Part shown: one piece after another, positions 1 to 5,335 of the stretch
Numbering within the stretch: position 1 is the stretch's first letter
How the letters are laid out: each line of letters opens with the position of its first letter
NCBI GenBank assembly: GCA_947165335.1
Contig: CAMVAB010000051.1
Span: 1 to 5,869, forward strand
Reading direction: 5' to 3'
Source: an uncultured Pseudomonadota bacterium
Lineage (GTDB): Bacteria > Pseudomonadota > Alphaproteobacteria > Rs-D84
DNA: 5,869 nt
Notes under the pieces: model-generated
What the model was told of the DNA's origin: nothing
Databases searched by the model: none
Seen by the model: only the letters and a program-made list of their open reading frames with translations
Program-made: the position numbers and the translations under genes

Positions 1-851
1 ACGTCTTCACCCTGGGCATTTATCAAATATTCACCATAGAATTTGTTTTCACCAGTTGCTGGATCACGTGAAAAACATACGCCTGTTGCAGAATCATCAC
101 CGGAATTACCAAATACCATGGCTTGAACATTAACTGCTGTACCCCAATCGCCTGGAATATTGTTCAATTTACGATATGTGATTGCTTTTTTGGACATCCA
201 AGAACCAAACACAGCGCCAATACCCAATTTCAACTGTTCCCATGGATCTTGTGGGAAAACTTTGCCAATTTTAACACCGATTTCTTTGAATTTTTCAACC
301 AATTCTTTTAAATCTTCGGCTGTTAATTCAGTATCGACTTTGTAACCCTTGTCTTCTTTCATGCGTTCCAATGTGTGTTCGAACAAATCGATATCTGCGC
401 CCAACACAACGTCAGAAAACATCATGATGAAACGACGATATGAATCATATGCAAATCTTTCGTTATTCGCAGATTTTGCCAATGCTTTCACAGTTTCGTC
501 ATTTAAACCCAAATTTAAAACTGTGTCCATCATTCCTGGCATAGAAACACGAGCACCCGAACGAACAGATACCAATAATGGATTTTCAGTGTCTGCGAAT
601 TTTTTGCCCATAATAGATTCAATATGTGCAATACCAGCCTTTACCTGATCCATCAAATCAGATGGATAAGTTTGACCGTTTTCATAATAATAAGTACAAA
701 CTTCAGTTGTAACTGTGAACCCAGCAGGCACTGGCAATCCAACCAAATTCATTTCTGCCAAATTAGCGCCCTTTCCGCCCAACAGATTACGCATATCTGC
801 ACGGCCTTCTGCGGCACCATTTCCAAATGTATAAACCCATTTATTAGCCAT
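1..851 (-). CDS. ppdK: Pyruvate, phosphate dikinase, N-terminal part (runs off the left edge)
   Basis: This enzyme interconverts pyruvate, ATP and phosphate with phosphoenolpyruvate, AMP and pyrophosphate in the cytoplasm, serving PPi-dependent glycolysis or gluconeogenesis. The 283 visible codons read open to the window edge. They show family hallmarks of the nucleotide-binding domain: MRNLLGGKGANLAEM (residues 20-34), GLPVPAGFTVTTE (38-50), SVRSGARVSMPGMMDT (95-110), FAYDSYRRF (133-141), IPGDWGTAVNVQ (232-243) and the run ending YLINAQGED. K27 and R97 align with the ATP-binding Lys and Arg near positions 22 and 92 of the clostridial enzyme. The family is usually about 880 aa, so roughly a third is present; the phosphohistidine and PEP-binding domains lie outside. 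The ATG at 849-851 follows an AAGGAG Shine-Dalgarno (complement of 857-862) at 5-nt spacing. The gene is divergent from the ABC transporter gene. I found no convincing promoter for it in 863-968. Sequence otherwise looks intact. Confidence 0.96.
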   Translation of the reverse strand, partial: MANKWVYTFGNGAAEGRADMRNLLGGKGANLAEMNLVGLPVPAGFTVTTEVCTYYYENGQTYPSDLMDQVKAGIAHIESIMGKKFADTENPLLVSVRSGARVSMPGMMDTVLNLGLNDETVKALAKSANNERFAYDSYRRFIMMFSDVVLGADIDLFEHTLERMKEDKGYKVDTELTAEDLKELVEKFKEIGVKIGKVFPQDPWEQLKLGIGAVFGSWMSKKAITYRKLNNIPGDWGTAVNVQAMVFGNSGDDSATGVCFSRDPATGENKFYGEYLINAQGED

Positions 852-968
852 GGTTTCTCCTTTAATACTATGTTAAACCGGGCGTATTTTGGAAAAAAAG
901 ATTTATAAAATCAAGAATAAAATGAAAAGGTAAAAAATACGAACTTTTTCCCATAATATGAAGAAATA

Positions 969-997
969 TTGACTTTTGTGTATAAATCCGCTAAGCT
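969..997 (+). promoter_or_regulatory. Candidate sigma-70-type promoter of the ABC transporter gene
   Basis: TTGACT (969-974, 5 of 6 to the -35 consensus) is followed after 17 nt by a weak -10, TAAGCT (992-997). The alternative GCTATC starting at 995 has a 20-nt spacer. The predicted start site lies just upstream of the AAAAGG ribosome-binding site. The TTG of this -35 box also opens a longer reading frame in phase with the transporter, but that start would lie in the promoter and has no Shine-Dalgarno. Confidence 0.45.
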
Positions 998-1025
998 ATC
1001 ACTCGATTTGAAAAGGCAAAACAAA

Positions 1026-2837
1026 ATGGAAAAAATAAAGTTAACTGCTGCTATGAAACGGCAAATATTGGAAAATATGTTTGTGAAAAACTACAAACGT
1101 ATGTGGCCATATATAAAGCCTGTGTGGTTTCGTGCATTATTAACATTATTGCTCGCAATACCTGTTGGTTCTATGGATGCTTTAATTGCATGGGCTATTA
1201 AACCATATACTAATGCTGTTATGGTTGAACAAACCATGTCATCAAGCTGGTACATCCCTGTTCTTATTGTCGCGTTTACTTCTGTCCAGGGTGGATTAAC
1301 ATACATGTTAAATTATTTGAACACATGGGTTGGCGGAAAAATTACAAATGCATTAAAGGCCGATTTATTCAAAAAAATGTTAACTTTTGAAACGGAATTT
1401 TTTACATCCAAAAATTCCGGTGATATTTTGGTAAAGTTTAACACAATGGCAGATTCTGCGTGTTCTGGACTTTTGAGCAATTTGAAATCTTTTGTTCAAA
1501 AATTCTTTACATCTCTTTCTTTGATTGTTGTTTTGTTTATAAATTCATGGCAATTGGCGTTGGTCACTACTGCAATATTATTGTTCGCATTCTTACCAAT
1601 GGCACAATTAAAGAAACGTGTCGCACCTGCTATGGCTGGGATGATGGCTGTTACGGCTGGATTGACAACAAAATATAATGAAACATATGCCGGAAACAAA
1701 ACTATAATTTCATATAATTTGGAAAAATATCAGGAAAACAGATATCTTGATGTGTTGCATAAATTGTTCAATTACCAACTTAGATTATTCAAAAAGACAA
1801 GATGGTTGACGCCTGCAATGCATGTTATATTGTCTTTTGGTATTGCTTTGGCACTTTGGTATGGTTCCCATTTGATTTTAACACATCAATTGACACCTGG
1901 TGGATTCGTATCGTTCTTGACTGCTTTGATTTTATTATATACCCCAATGAAAAGTATTGGTAACACATACAGTTCTGTTATTATGTCGTTTTGGGCTATT
2001 GAATCCTGCTTTGATTTGATGGACACAAAACCAAAAATCAACGACCGTCCAAACGCTGTTGAAATGCCAAAAACACATAAACAAATACAATTCAACGATG
2101 TTTCGTTTAATTATTTGGCCGATGTCCCAGTATTAAAACACGTTAATTTAATTGCAAATCATGGTGAAACTATTGCTATTGTTGGTAATTCAGGGGGCGG
2201 AAAAACCACTTTGGTTAATTTATTACCACGTTTTTACGATGTCAATGGTGGTTCAATAACTGTTGACGGGGTTGATATACGCGATTTCACATTAAAATCT
2301 TTGCGTCAAAATATCGGTGTTGTATTCCAAGATAATTTCTTGTTCGAAGGCACAATTCGTGAAAACATTATGTTGGGCGATATGAATGCAACCGAAGAAC
2401 AACTGCAACGCGCAATAAAATTGGCATATTTAGACGACTTTTTGAAAACATTAAAACATGGTCTTGACACCCAAATTGGTGAACGTGGGGTATTGTTGTC
2501 TGGTGGTCAACGTCAACGCGTTGCTATTGCGCGTGCTTTCTTGAAAAATGCACCAATATTGGTTCTAGACGAAGCAACATCTGCATTGGATAACAAATCA
2601 GAAGCCGTCGTTCAAAAAGCAATCGAAAATCTTATGCAAGATAAAACTGTATTTGTTATTGCACACCGTTTATCAACAATTCGTAACGCAACTAAAATTA
2701 TCGTTGTAAATGATGGTGTAATCGTTGAAAGCGGAACACATGATGAATTATTAAAGACAGAATGTGGCGCATATAAAATGTTATACGACATGCAATTCAA
2801 AACTGATGAAAAAGAACAAAAAGAAAACGAAGCATAA
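1026..2837 (+). CDS. MsbA-like ABC exporter (fused permease and ATPase)
   Basis: This is a 603-aa half-transporter expected to act as a homodimer in the inner membrane, using ATP to flip or export a lipid or other hydrophobic substrate. About six membrane segments are visible (roughly 35-57, 75-97, 157-173, 175-192, 262-284, 290-308). A complete nucleotide-binding domain follows: Walker A GNSGGGKTT (387-395), Q-loop Gln435, signature LSGGQ (491-495), Walker B ending D515-E516 and switch His547. All catalytic residues are present. The TPGGFVSFLTALILLYTPMK stretch in TM6 (290-309) resembles the lipid A exporter MsbA, so LPS-core or lipid A export is the best guess. Generic multidrug or lipid export cannot be excluded, so no symbol is given. 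The ATG at 1026 is chosen because AAAAGG precedes it; the in-frame TTG at 969 coincides with the -35 box. A hairpin terminator starts right after the stop, suggesting a single-gene transcript. Confidence 0.93.
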   Translation: MEKIKLTAAMKRQILENMFVKNYKRMWPYIKPVWFRALLTLLLAIPVGSMDALIAWAIKPYTNAVMVEQTMSSSWYIPVLIVAFTSVQGGLTYMLNYLNTWVGGKITNALKADLFKKMLTFETEFFTSKNSGDILVKFNTMADSACSGLLSNLKSFVQKFFTSLSLIVVLFINSWQLALVTTAILLFAFLPMAQLKKRVAPAMAGMMAVTAGLTTKYNETYAGNKTIISYNLEKYQENRYLDVLHKLFNYQLRLFKKTRWLTPAMHVILSFGIALALWYGSHLILTHQLTPGGFVSFLTALILLYTPMKSIGNTYSSVIMSFWAIESCFDLMDTKPKINDRPNAVEMPKTHKQIQFNDVSFNYLADVPVLKHVNLIANHGETIAIVGNSGGGKTTLVNLLPRFYDVNGGSITVDGVDIRDFTLKSLRQNIGVVFQDNFLFEGTIRENIMLGDMNATEEQLQRAIKLAYLDDFLKTLKHGLDTQIGERGVLLSGGQRQRVAIARAFLKNAPILVLDEATSALDNKSEAVVQKAIENLMQDKTVFVIAHRLSTIRNATKIIVVNDGVIVESGTHDELLKTECGAYKMLYDMQFKTDEKEQKENEA

Positions 2838-2864
2838 TAAAAACCGCCAAAACGGCGGTTTTTA
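2838..2864. terminator. Rho-independent terminator, probably bidirectional
   Basis: A perfect stem (2838-2848 with 2854-2864), GC-rich in its inner part (CCGCC/GGCGG), has a 5-nt loop AAAAC. A-rich and T-rich outer arms give a U-tract in either direction. It starts immediately after the ABC transporter stop and ends 2 nt before the stop of the converging TM2 gene, so it plausibly ends both transcripts. Confidence 0.9.
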
Positions 2865-2866
2865 AA

Positions 2867-3172
2867 TCATTTTTTTGCGAATACTTTTTCCGGCGTATTT
2901 ATATTACATACACCAACAATAAAATCTATCAAAGCCCACACAGCTGTAATCCATATGCCAATAACAGTACATGTTATCAAAAACATTGCTATACCAGAAC
3001 CTATTTTGCCAGCGTAAAAACGATGTGCGCCGAAAACACCTAAAAACCAATTTAATAATAAATACACTCCTATTGATTTAGCAAAATTATACTCAACATA
3101 CCCACATTTTGGACACGCTTTTGCACGATCAGAATGTTTTGCACCGCATTCGCGACAGTAAATCATTGACAT
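2867..3172 (-). CDS. Zinc-ribbon and TM2-domain small membrane protein
   Basis: A 101-aa protein. The N-terminus holds a zinc ribbon with two CxxC pairs (C6/C9 and C20/C23), separated by ten residues. From about residue 33 a TM2 domain follows: one hydrophobic helix (VYLLLNWFLGVFG), the hallmark turn GAHRFYAGK, then a second hydrophobic segment with GIWITAVWALIDFIVG. TM2 proteins are small two-helix inner-membrane proteins whose molecular role is generally unknown; the zinc ribbon could be an interaction module. The ATG at 3170-3172 is chosen because AAAGGA (complement of 3180-3185) precedes it by 7 nt. An in-frame TTG at 3302-3304 would add 44 unrelated residues and overlap the divergent HD gene, so it is rejected. 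The gene has its own extended -10 promoter and appears monocistronic. No function beyond the domain names can be read. Confidence 0.9.
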   Translation of the reverse strand: MSMIYCRECGAKHSDRAKACPKCGYVEYNFAKSIGVYLLLNWFLGVFGAHRFYAGKIGSGIAMFLITCTVIGIWITAVWALIDFIVGVCNINTPEKVFAKK

Positions 3173-3203
3173 TTTGTTTTCCTTTTGTTTTACAACACAT
3201 AGC

Positions 3204-3212
3204 ATTATACCA
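3204..3212 (-). promoter_or_regulatory. Extended -10 promoter for the TM2 gene
   Basis: On the minus strand the sequence reads TGGTATAAT, an extended -10 (TGnTATAAT) with a perfect TATAAT (3204-3209). No good -35 hexamer is found 16-18 nt upstream, as is usual for extended -10 promoters. Predicted transcription starts near 3197, leaving a leader of about 25 nt that contains the Shine-Dalgarno. Confidence 0.7.
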
Positions 3213-3221
3213 TAATAATAC

Positions 3222-3249
3222 TTGTTTTTCATGAAAAATGTTTTATACT
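3222..3249 (+). promoter_or_regulatory. Promoter of the HD-domain gene
   Basis: TTGTTT (3222-3227), a 16-nt spacer, then TATACT (3244-3249, 5 of 6). Predicted start near 3256 gives a leader of about 27 nt with an AGGA (3272-3275) set 7 nt before the ATG. The box lies back to back with the TM2 promoter, so the two divergent promoters nearly abut. Confidence 0.6.
3225..3238. repeat. 14-bp perfect palindrome between divergent promoters
   Basis: TTTTTCATGAAAAA is a perfect palindrome. It overlaps the -35 box of the HD gene and sits where the -35 of the TM2 gene would be. Its position suits an operator shared by both promoters, but the sequence is A/T-rich and could arise by chance. A second inverted repeat, AAAAATGTT (3234-3242) with AACATTTTT (3262-3270), flanks the HD gene's -10 and start site. 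Confidence 0.4.
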
Positions 3250-3282
3250 GACGAACCCTTGAACATTTTTTAGGATAAAAAC

Positions 3283-3882
3283 ATGTTGAGATCATTAAAC
3301 ACAAAACAAGAAACTTTTAAACCAATCGCAGCAGAAAAATTGCCTCCGCTTTGGGCAATGAAAAAATATTTCGATTTTTACGATAACAAATTAAAACCAT
3401 TACTGATTGGGGTTATATCGCAACCATTAGATGGTTGGCATGGATTAAATACACATACTAATGCAGTTGTGTTTCGTGGTATAGATTACGCATTACACAT
3501 TGGTCGCGATCCAATGCCAGTTGTTTTCGCTTGTGCTCTTCATGATGTTTCACGCGTTAATGATGATTGGGATACAGAACATGGCAAAAACGCTGTTCCT
3601 CTTGCCATACGCATTATGAAAAATTTTCAAGATTTGTTTGATAAAGAAACTCGTTTATCCATATATTCTGCAATTATGAATCATACTATTGGTACTACTG
3701 CCCCTGATTATATCTCTGCATGTCTTTGGGATGCGGACCGCACAAGATTGGCATGGAAATATGGATTTGATGAAAAATTTTTCAATACACAACGCGGGAA
3801 ATATGTTGCACAACATTACAAAACTTTGTTAGATTTTCAGAAACAAAATTTTCCTAGATTAAAAATTTCGAAAGAATATTAA
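3283..3882 (+). CDS. HD-domain metal-dependent phosphohydrolase-like protein
   Basis: A 199-aa soluble protein with the HD-superfamily pattern: H58 (in GLNTHTN), the H87-D88 doublet (CALHDVSR), further histidines H100 and H134 (MNHTIG), and a late aspartate D150 or D152 in the LWDADRTRLAW motif. HD proteins bind divalent metals through these residues and usually hydrolyse phosphate esters such as nucleotides, so this is probably an active phosphohydrolase. The substrate cannot be told. An N-terminal extension of about 50 residues precedes the core. No signal peptide or membrane segment is seen. The ATG at 3283 follows AGGA at 7-nt spacing, with a promoter just upstream. The stop shares four bases (TTAA) with the stop of the converging ASCH gene, and a hairpin with a U-tract follows 30 nt later. 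It could be an uncharacterised nucleotide-pool or signalling-nucleotide enzyme. Confidence 0.85.
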   Translation: MLRSLNTKQETFKPIAAEKLPPLWAMKKYFDFYDNKLKPLLIGVISQPLDGWHGLNTHTNAVVFRGIDYALHIGRDPMPVVFACALHDVSRVNDDWDTEHGKNAVPLAIRIMKNFQDLFDKETRLSIYSAIMNHTIGTTAPDYISACLWDADRTRLAWKYGFDEKFFNTQRGKYVAQHYKTLLDFQKQNFPRLKISKEY

Positions 3883-4160
3883 TTTGATATTTTTCCCAAT
3901 TTTAATTCCCAGACCTGAATTTGATTCAGGTCATTTTTTTCTTTTGTCAAAGATACAGATAATAATTCACATTTCATTGTTTTATTTGTATATCCATCAT
4001 GAAAAATAATGTTATCCCATATTGTTTTTTTACCGTCTGCCACAGGCTGAAACTTTTTATTCCAATAATCTTTATATTCACGATATTCCGATGTCTTTTC
4101 GCCTGATTTAATTTTTTCAAACCACTTATGTTTTAAAACTAAATGCAGATCATCTTTCAT
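3879..4160 (-). CDS. ASCH-domain protein
   Basis: A 93-aa protein resembling compact ASCH-domain proteins, a PUA-like fold proposed to bind RNA or nucleotides and often found in phage and small accessory genes. Visible family features are L9-K10, W13-F14, the GEK of residues 20-22, then E25 and R27 (GEKTSEYRE), tryptophans at 33 and near 48, the IIFHDGY strand (about 51-57) and the closing WELKLGKI. Small ASCH proteins may act as RNA-binding regulators or modified-nucleoside amidohydrolases; neither role can be assigned here. The ATG at 4158-4160 has an AGGA (complement of 4171-4174) at a longish 10-nt spacing, and an extended -10 promoter lies upstream. Its 3' end overlaps the HD gene's stop by 4 bp and contains the hairpin that appears to terminate that gene. 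No terminator of its own is evident, so its transcript may run antisense into the HD gene. Confidence 0.82.
   Translation of the reverse strand: MKDDLHLVLKHKWFEKIKSGEKTSEYREYKDYWNKKFQPVADGKKTIWDNIIFHDGYTNKTMKCELLSVSLTKEKNDLNQIQVWELKLGKISN
3912..3940 (+). terminator. Rho-independent terminator for the HD gene, inside the ASCH coding sequence
   Basis: A perfect 9-bp stem, GACCTGAAT (3912-3920) with ATTCAGGTC (3924-3932), has a 3-nt loop TTG. One A is followed by seven T (3934-3940), then CTTTT. This is a classical plus-strand terminator 30 nt past the HD stop. It lies within codons near the 3' end of the minus-strand ASCH gene (LNQIQ region) and has no U-tract in that gene's direction. Confidence 0.85.
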
Positions 4161-4184
4161 AAAGGCGAATTCCTATTTATAACC

Positions 4185-4193
4185 ATTATATCA
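4185..4193 (-). promoter_or_regulatory. Extended -10 promoter for the ASCH gene
   Basis: The minus strand reads TGATATAAT, an extended -10 with perfect TATAAT (4185-4190). The upstream region is A/T-rich with no good -35. The predicted leader is under 25 nt. The design matches the TM2 gene's promoter. Confidence 0.65.
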
Positions 4194-4216
4194 CTAAAAA
4201 TCAAAAAATAAAAATC

Positions 4217-4245
4217 TTGTTTATAGGTTGGTTTGGGGATATAAT
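4217..4245 (+). promoter_or_regulatory. Promoter of the outer membrane protein gene
   Basis: TTGTTT (4217-4222), a 17-nt spacer and a perfect TATAAT (4240-4245). Predicted start near 4252 gives a leader of about 28 nt containing AAGGAG (4267-4272). This placement shows that an in-frame TTG at 4217 is part of the -35 box and not the start codon. Confidence 0.75.
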
Positions 4246-4279
4246 TATTAGCGTGGTAAACACACAAAGGAGAAAAATC

Positions 4280-4894
4280 ATGAAATCAAATATTTTGTTA
4301 ACCAGTATGGCCGCATTACTAGTCACAACTGCTGCTAATGCTACGACAATTAAACCTTTTGTTGGTGCAACATTTGGCATCCAGGGCGCACTATATTCCG
4401 ATGATGCAAAAGACGCTTCAAAAGCTCAACATTACGATTTACCAGAAGATTTCATAGCTTTTGGACTTGAAGGCGGTGTTCGTTTTGGCGAATACAATAA
4501 AATTTACAACAGCGGTGTAACTTTTGCTGCAAAAACATCTACTCGCAGTGAAGTCGAACATAAATTCACAGATGATACATTGGCAAGAATAAATTATTCT
4601 GAAATATATGGAACATACGATAACTATATCCGTCTTAGCGGTGATAAAATAAAACGTATAGATTTAGTTCTTGGTATCGGTGCGGGTGCAATGAATTATC
4701 ACATCAACGATGCTGGTTCTCATGAAACTGAAACAATATGGTCATTTACGCCAGCATTTAAAATCGGTGTAGATTTTGAAATCAACAAACATATAACATT
4801 ATCTGCCGAAACACTTATCTTTACACCATCTCGTGACGATTACTTAATCGATGGTTCTTATGTAACAGGTGGTGCATTTAAATATGTATTCTAA
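4280..4894 (+). CDS. Outer membrane beta-barrel-like protein (opacity/OmpA-barrel-like)
   Basis: A 204-aa secreted protein. Residues 1-21 form a signal peptide (MKSN, hydrophobic core LLTSMAALLVTT, cleavage motif ANA before TTIKPF). The mature part of about 183 residues alternates hydrophobic and polar residues in glycine-rich segments such as FVGATFGIQGAL, AFGLEGGVRFGEY, LVLGIGAGAMNY and FKIGVDFEI. It ends GGAFKYVF, with the C-terminal aromatic residue typical of Bam-inserted barrels. Length and pattern fit a small barrel of about eight strands in the outer membrane. Such proteins serve in surface adhesion, immune interaction or envelope stability; which one applies here cannot be read. The ATG at 4280 has AAGGAG at 7-nt spacing; a longer frame beginning with TTG at 4217 lacks a signal peptide and overlaps the promoter. 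A strong terminator follows, so it is transcribed alone. Confidence 0.85.
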   Translation: MKSNILLTSMAALLVTTAANATTIKPFVGATFGIQGALYSDDAKDASKAQHYDLPEDFIAFGLEGGVRFGEYNKIYNSGVTFAAKTSTRSEVEHKFTDDTLARINYSEIYGTYDNYIRLSGDKIKRIDLVLGIGAGAMNYHINDAGSHETETIWSFTPAFKIGVDFEINKHITLSAETLIFTPSRDDYLIDGSYVTGGAFKYVF

Positions 4895-4912
4895 TGAATA
4901 TCTATACAAACG

Positions 4913-4937
4913 AAACGACCCGATTGGGTCGTTTTTT
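4913..4937 (+). terminator. Rho-independent terminator of the outer membrane protein gene
   Basis: A 9-bp stem, AAACGACCC (4913-4921) with GGGTCGTTT (4926-4934), has loop GATT and a T-tract at 4932-4937. It lies 18 nt past the stop codon. Confidence 0.92.
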
Positions 4938-4941
4938 GTAT

Positions 4942-4962
4942 AAAAAAAGCGACAGTGTCGCT
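4942..4962 (-). terminator. Rho-independent terminator of the small secreted-protein gene
   Basis: On the minus strand AGCGAC (complement of 4957-4962) pairs with GTCGCT across a 3-nt loop and is followed by seven T (complement of 4942-4948). It lies 6 nt after the TAA of the minus-strand gene and only 4 nt from the converging terminator, so two one-way terminators sit tail to tail. Confidence 0.88.
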
Positions 4963-4968
4963 ATATAA

Positions 4969-5262
4969 TTATTGAACCCAAATACGAGCCCGCGTTTGTG
5001 AATCAACAGACCCTACTGGTATTGTCACATCAGTTTTAGTAACTGTAACAGTACCATTACTAGCAGTAACCCCCGTCACCATTGCCCCAGATCCAGATGT
5101 CACAACATTTGTCGATGTTAATTTATCCTGTTTTGATGAATCTACAGATTCAACCGCACCTTGAACATACGAAGTTGTCGCCACTTTTGTATTAGATGAA
5201 ACAACAGCAATCGCAGGAGCGACAAACATCAAAACAGAAAAAATACAAAATATTTTTTTCAT
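4969..5262 (-). CDS. Small secreted protein, unknown function
   Basis: A 97-aa protein with a clear signal peptide: MKK, hydrophobic core IFCIFSVLMFVAP, and a type I cleavage site after A19 (AIA before VVSS). Cys6 is inside the core, not at a lipobox, so it is probably not a lipoprotein. The mature 78 residues are rich in Ser, Thr and Val, with no cysteine. They contain KVATTSYVQGAV (26-37), KQDKLTSTNV (44-53), TVTVTKTDVTIPVG (71-84) and the end RARIWVQ. I recall similar 'ATTSYVQGAV' segments in surface or tail-fibre-like proteins of gut bacteria but cannot assign a function. The ATG at 5260-5262 is chosen for the signal peptide. There is no Shine-Dalgarno, and an in-frame TTG at 5281-5283 is no better supported. 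The gene lies 73 nt downstream of the repeat-protein gene on the same strand, with its own candidate promoter and terminator. It may be a truncated relative of its neighbour. Confidence 0.75.
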   Translation of the reverse strand: MKKIFCIFSVLMFVAPAIAVVSSNTKVATTSYVQGAVESVDSSKQDKLTSTNVVTSGSGAMVTGVTASNGTVTVTKTDVTIPVGSVDSQTRARIWVQ

Positions 5263-5278
5263 GATAACGACGTGGCCC

Positions 5279-5314
5279 GACAATTATGTTATACAAAAGG
5301 CACACATAATTGTC
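5279..5314. repeat. 11-bp perfect inverted repeat overlapping a promoter
   Basis: GACAATTATGT (5279-5289) and its exact reverse complement ACATAATTGTC (5304-5314) are separated by 14 nt. The right arm overlaps the -35 box of the small secreted gene's promoter, and the left arm overlaps the end of the -10 and the predicted start site. No T-tract follows on either strand, so a terminator is unlikely. An operator or an RNA hairpin is more plausible. The right arm also runs into the palindrome GTCTAGAC (5312-5319). Confidence 0.6.
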
Positions 5315-5316
5315 TA
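5288..5316 (-). promoter_or_regulatory. Candidate promoter of the small secreted-protein gene
   Basis: On the minus strand TAGACA (complement of 5311-5316, 5 of 6), a 17-nt spacer and TATAAC (complement of 5288-5293, 5 of 6). The predicted start near 5281 leaves only about 19 nt before the ATG, and that leader lacks a Shine-Dalgarno. An inverted repeat overlaps both promoter boxes. Confidence 0.6.
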
Positions 5317-5335
5317 GACCAAAATTGATATTTTA

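Noticed and set aside
123..908. Overlapping plus-strand open frames opposite the left-edge gene
   Set aside because: They are antisense to the clearly recognisable pyruvate phosphate dikinase frame and have no family-like sequence.
852..968. A promoter for ppdK
   Set aside because: The region is A/T-rich and offers several poor box pairs, none with acceptable hexamers and spacing.
969..1025. Longer N-terminus of the ABC transporter from a TTG
   Set aside because: The TTG is part of a TTGACT -35 box and lacks a ribosome-binding site; the ATG at 1026 has AAAAGG before it.
3173..3304. 44-residue N-terminal extension of the TM2 protein from a TTG
   Set aside because: It would cover both divergent promoters and overlap the HD gene start; the zinc ribbon begins right after the ATG at 3172, which has a good Shine-Dalgarno.
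4217..4279. Longer outer membrane protein from a TTG
   Set aside because: It covers the promoter and would bury the signal peptide; AAGGAG supports the ATG at 4280.
5279..5314. Terminator of the repeat-protein gene, or terminal inverted repeats of a mobile element
   Set aside because: There is no U-tract after the stem on either strand, and the 14 nt between the arms cannot hold an element.
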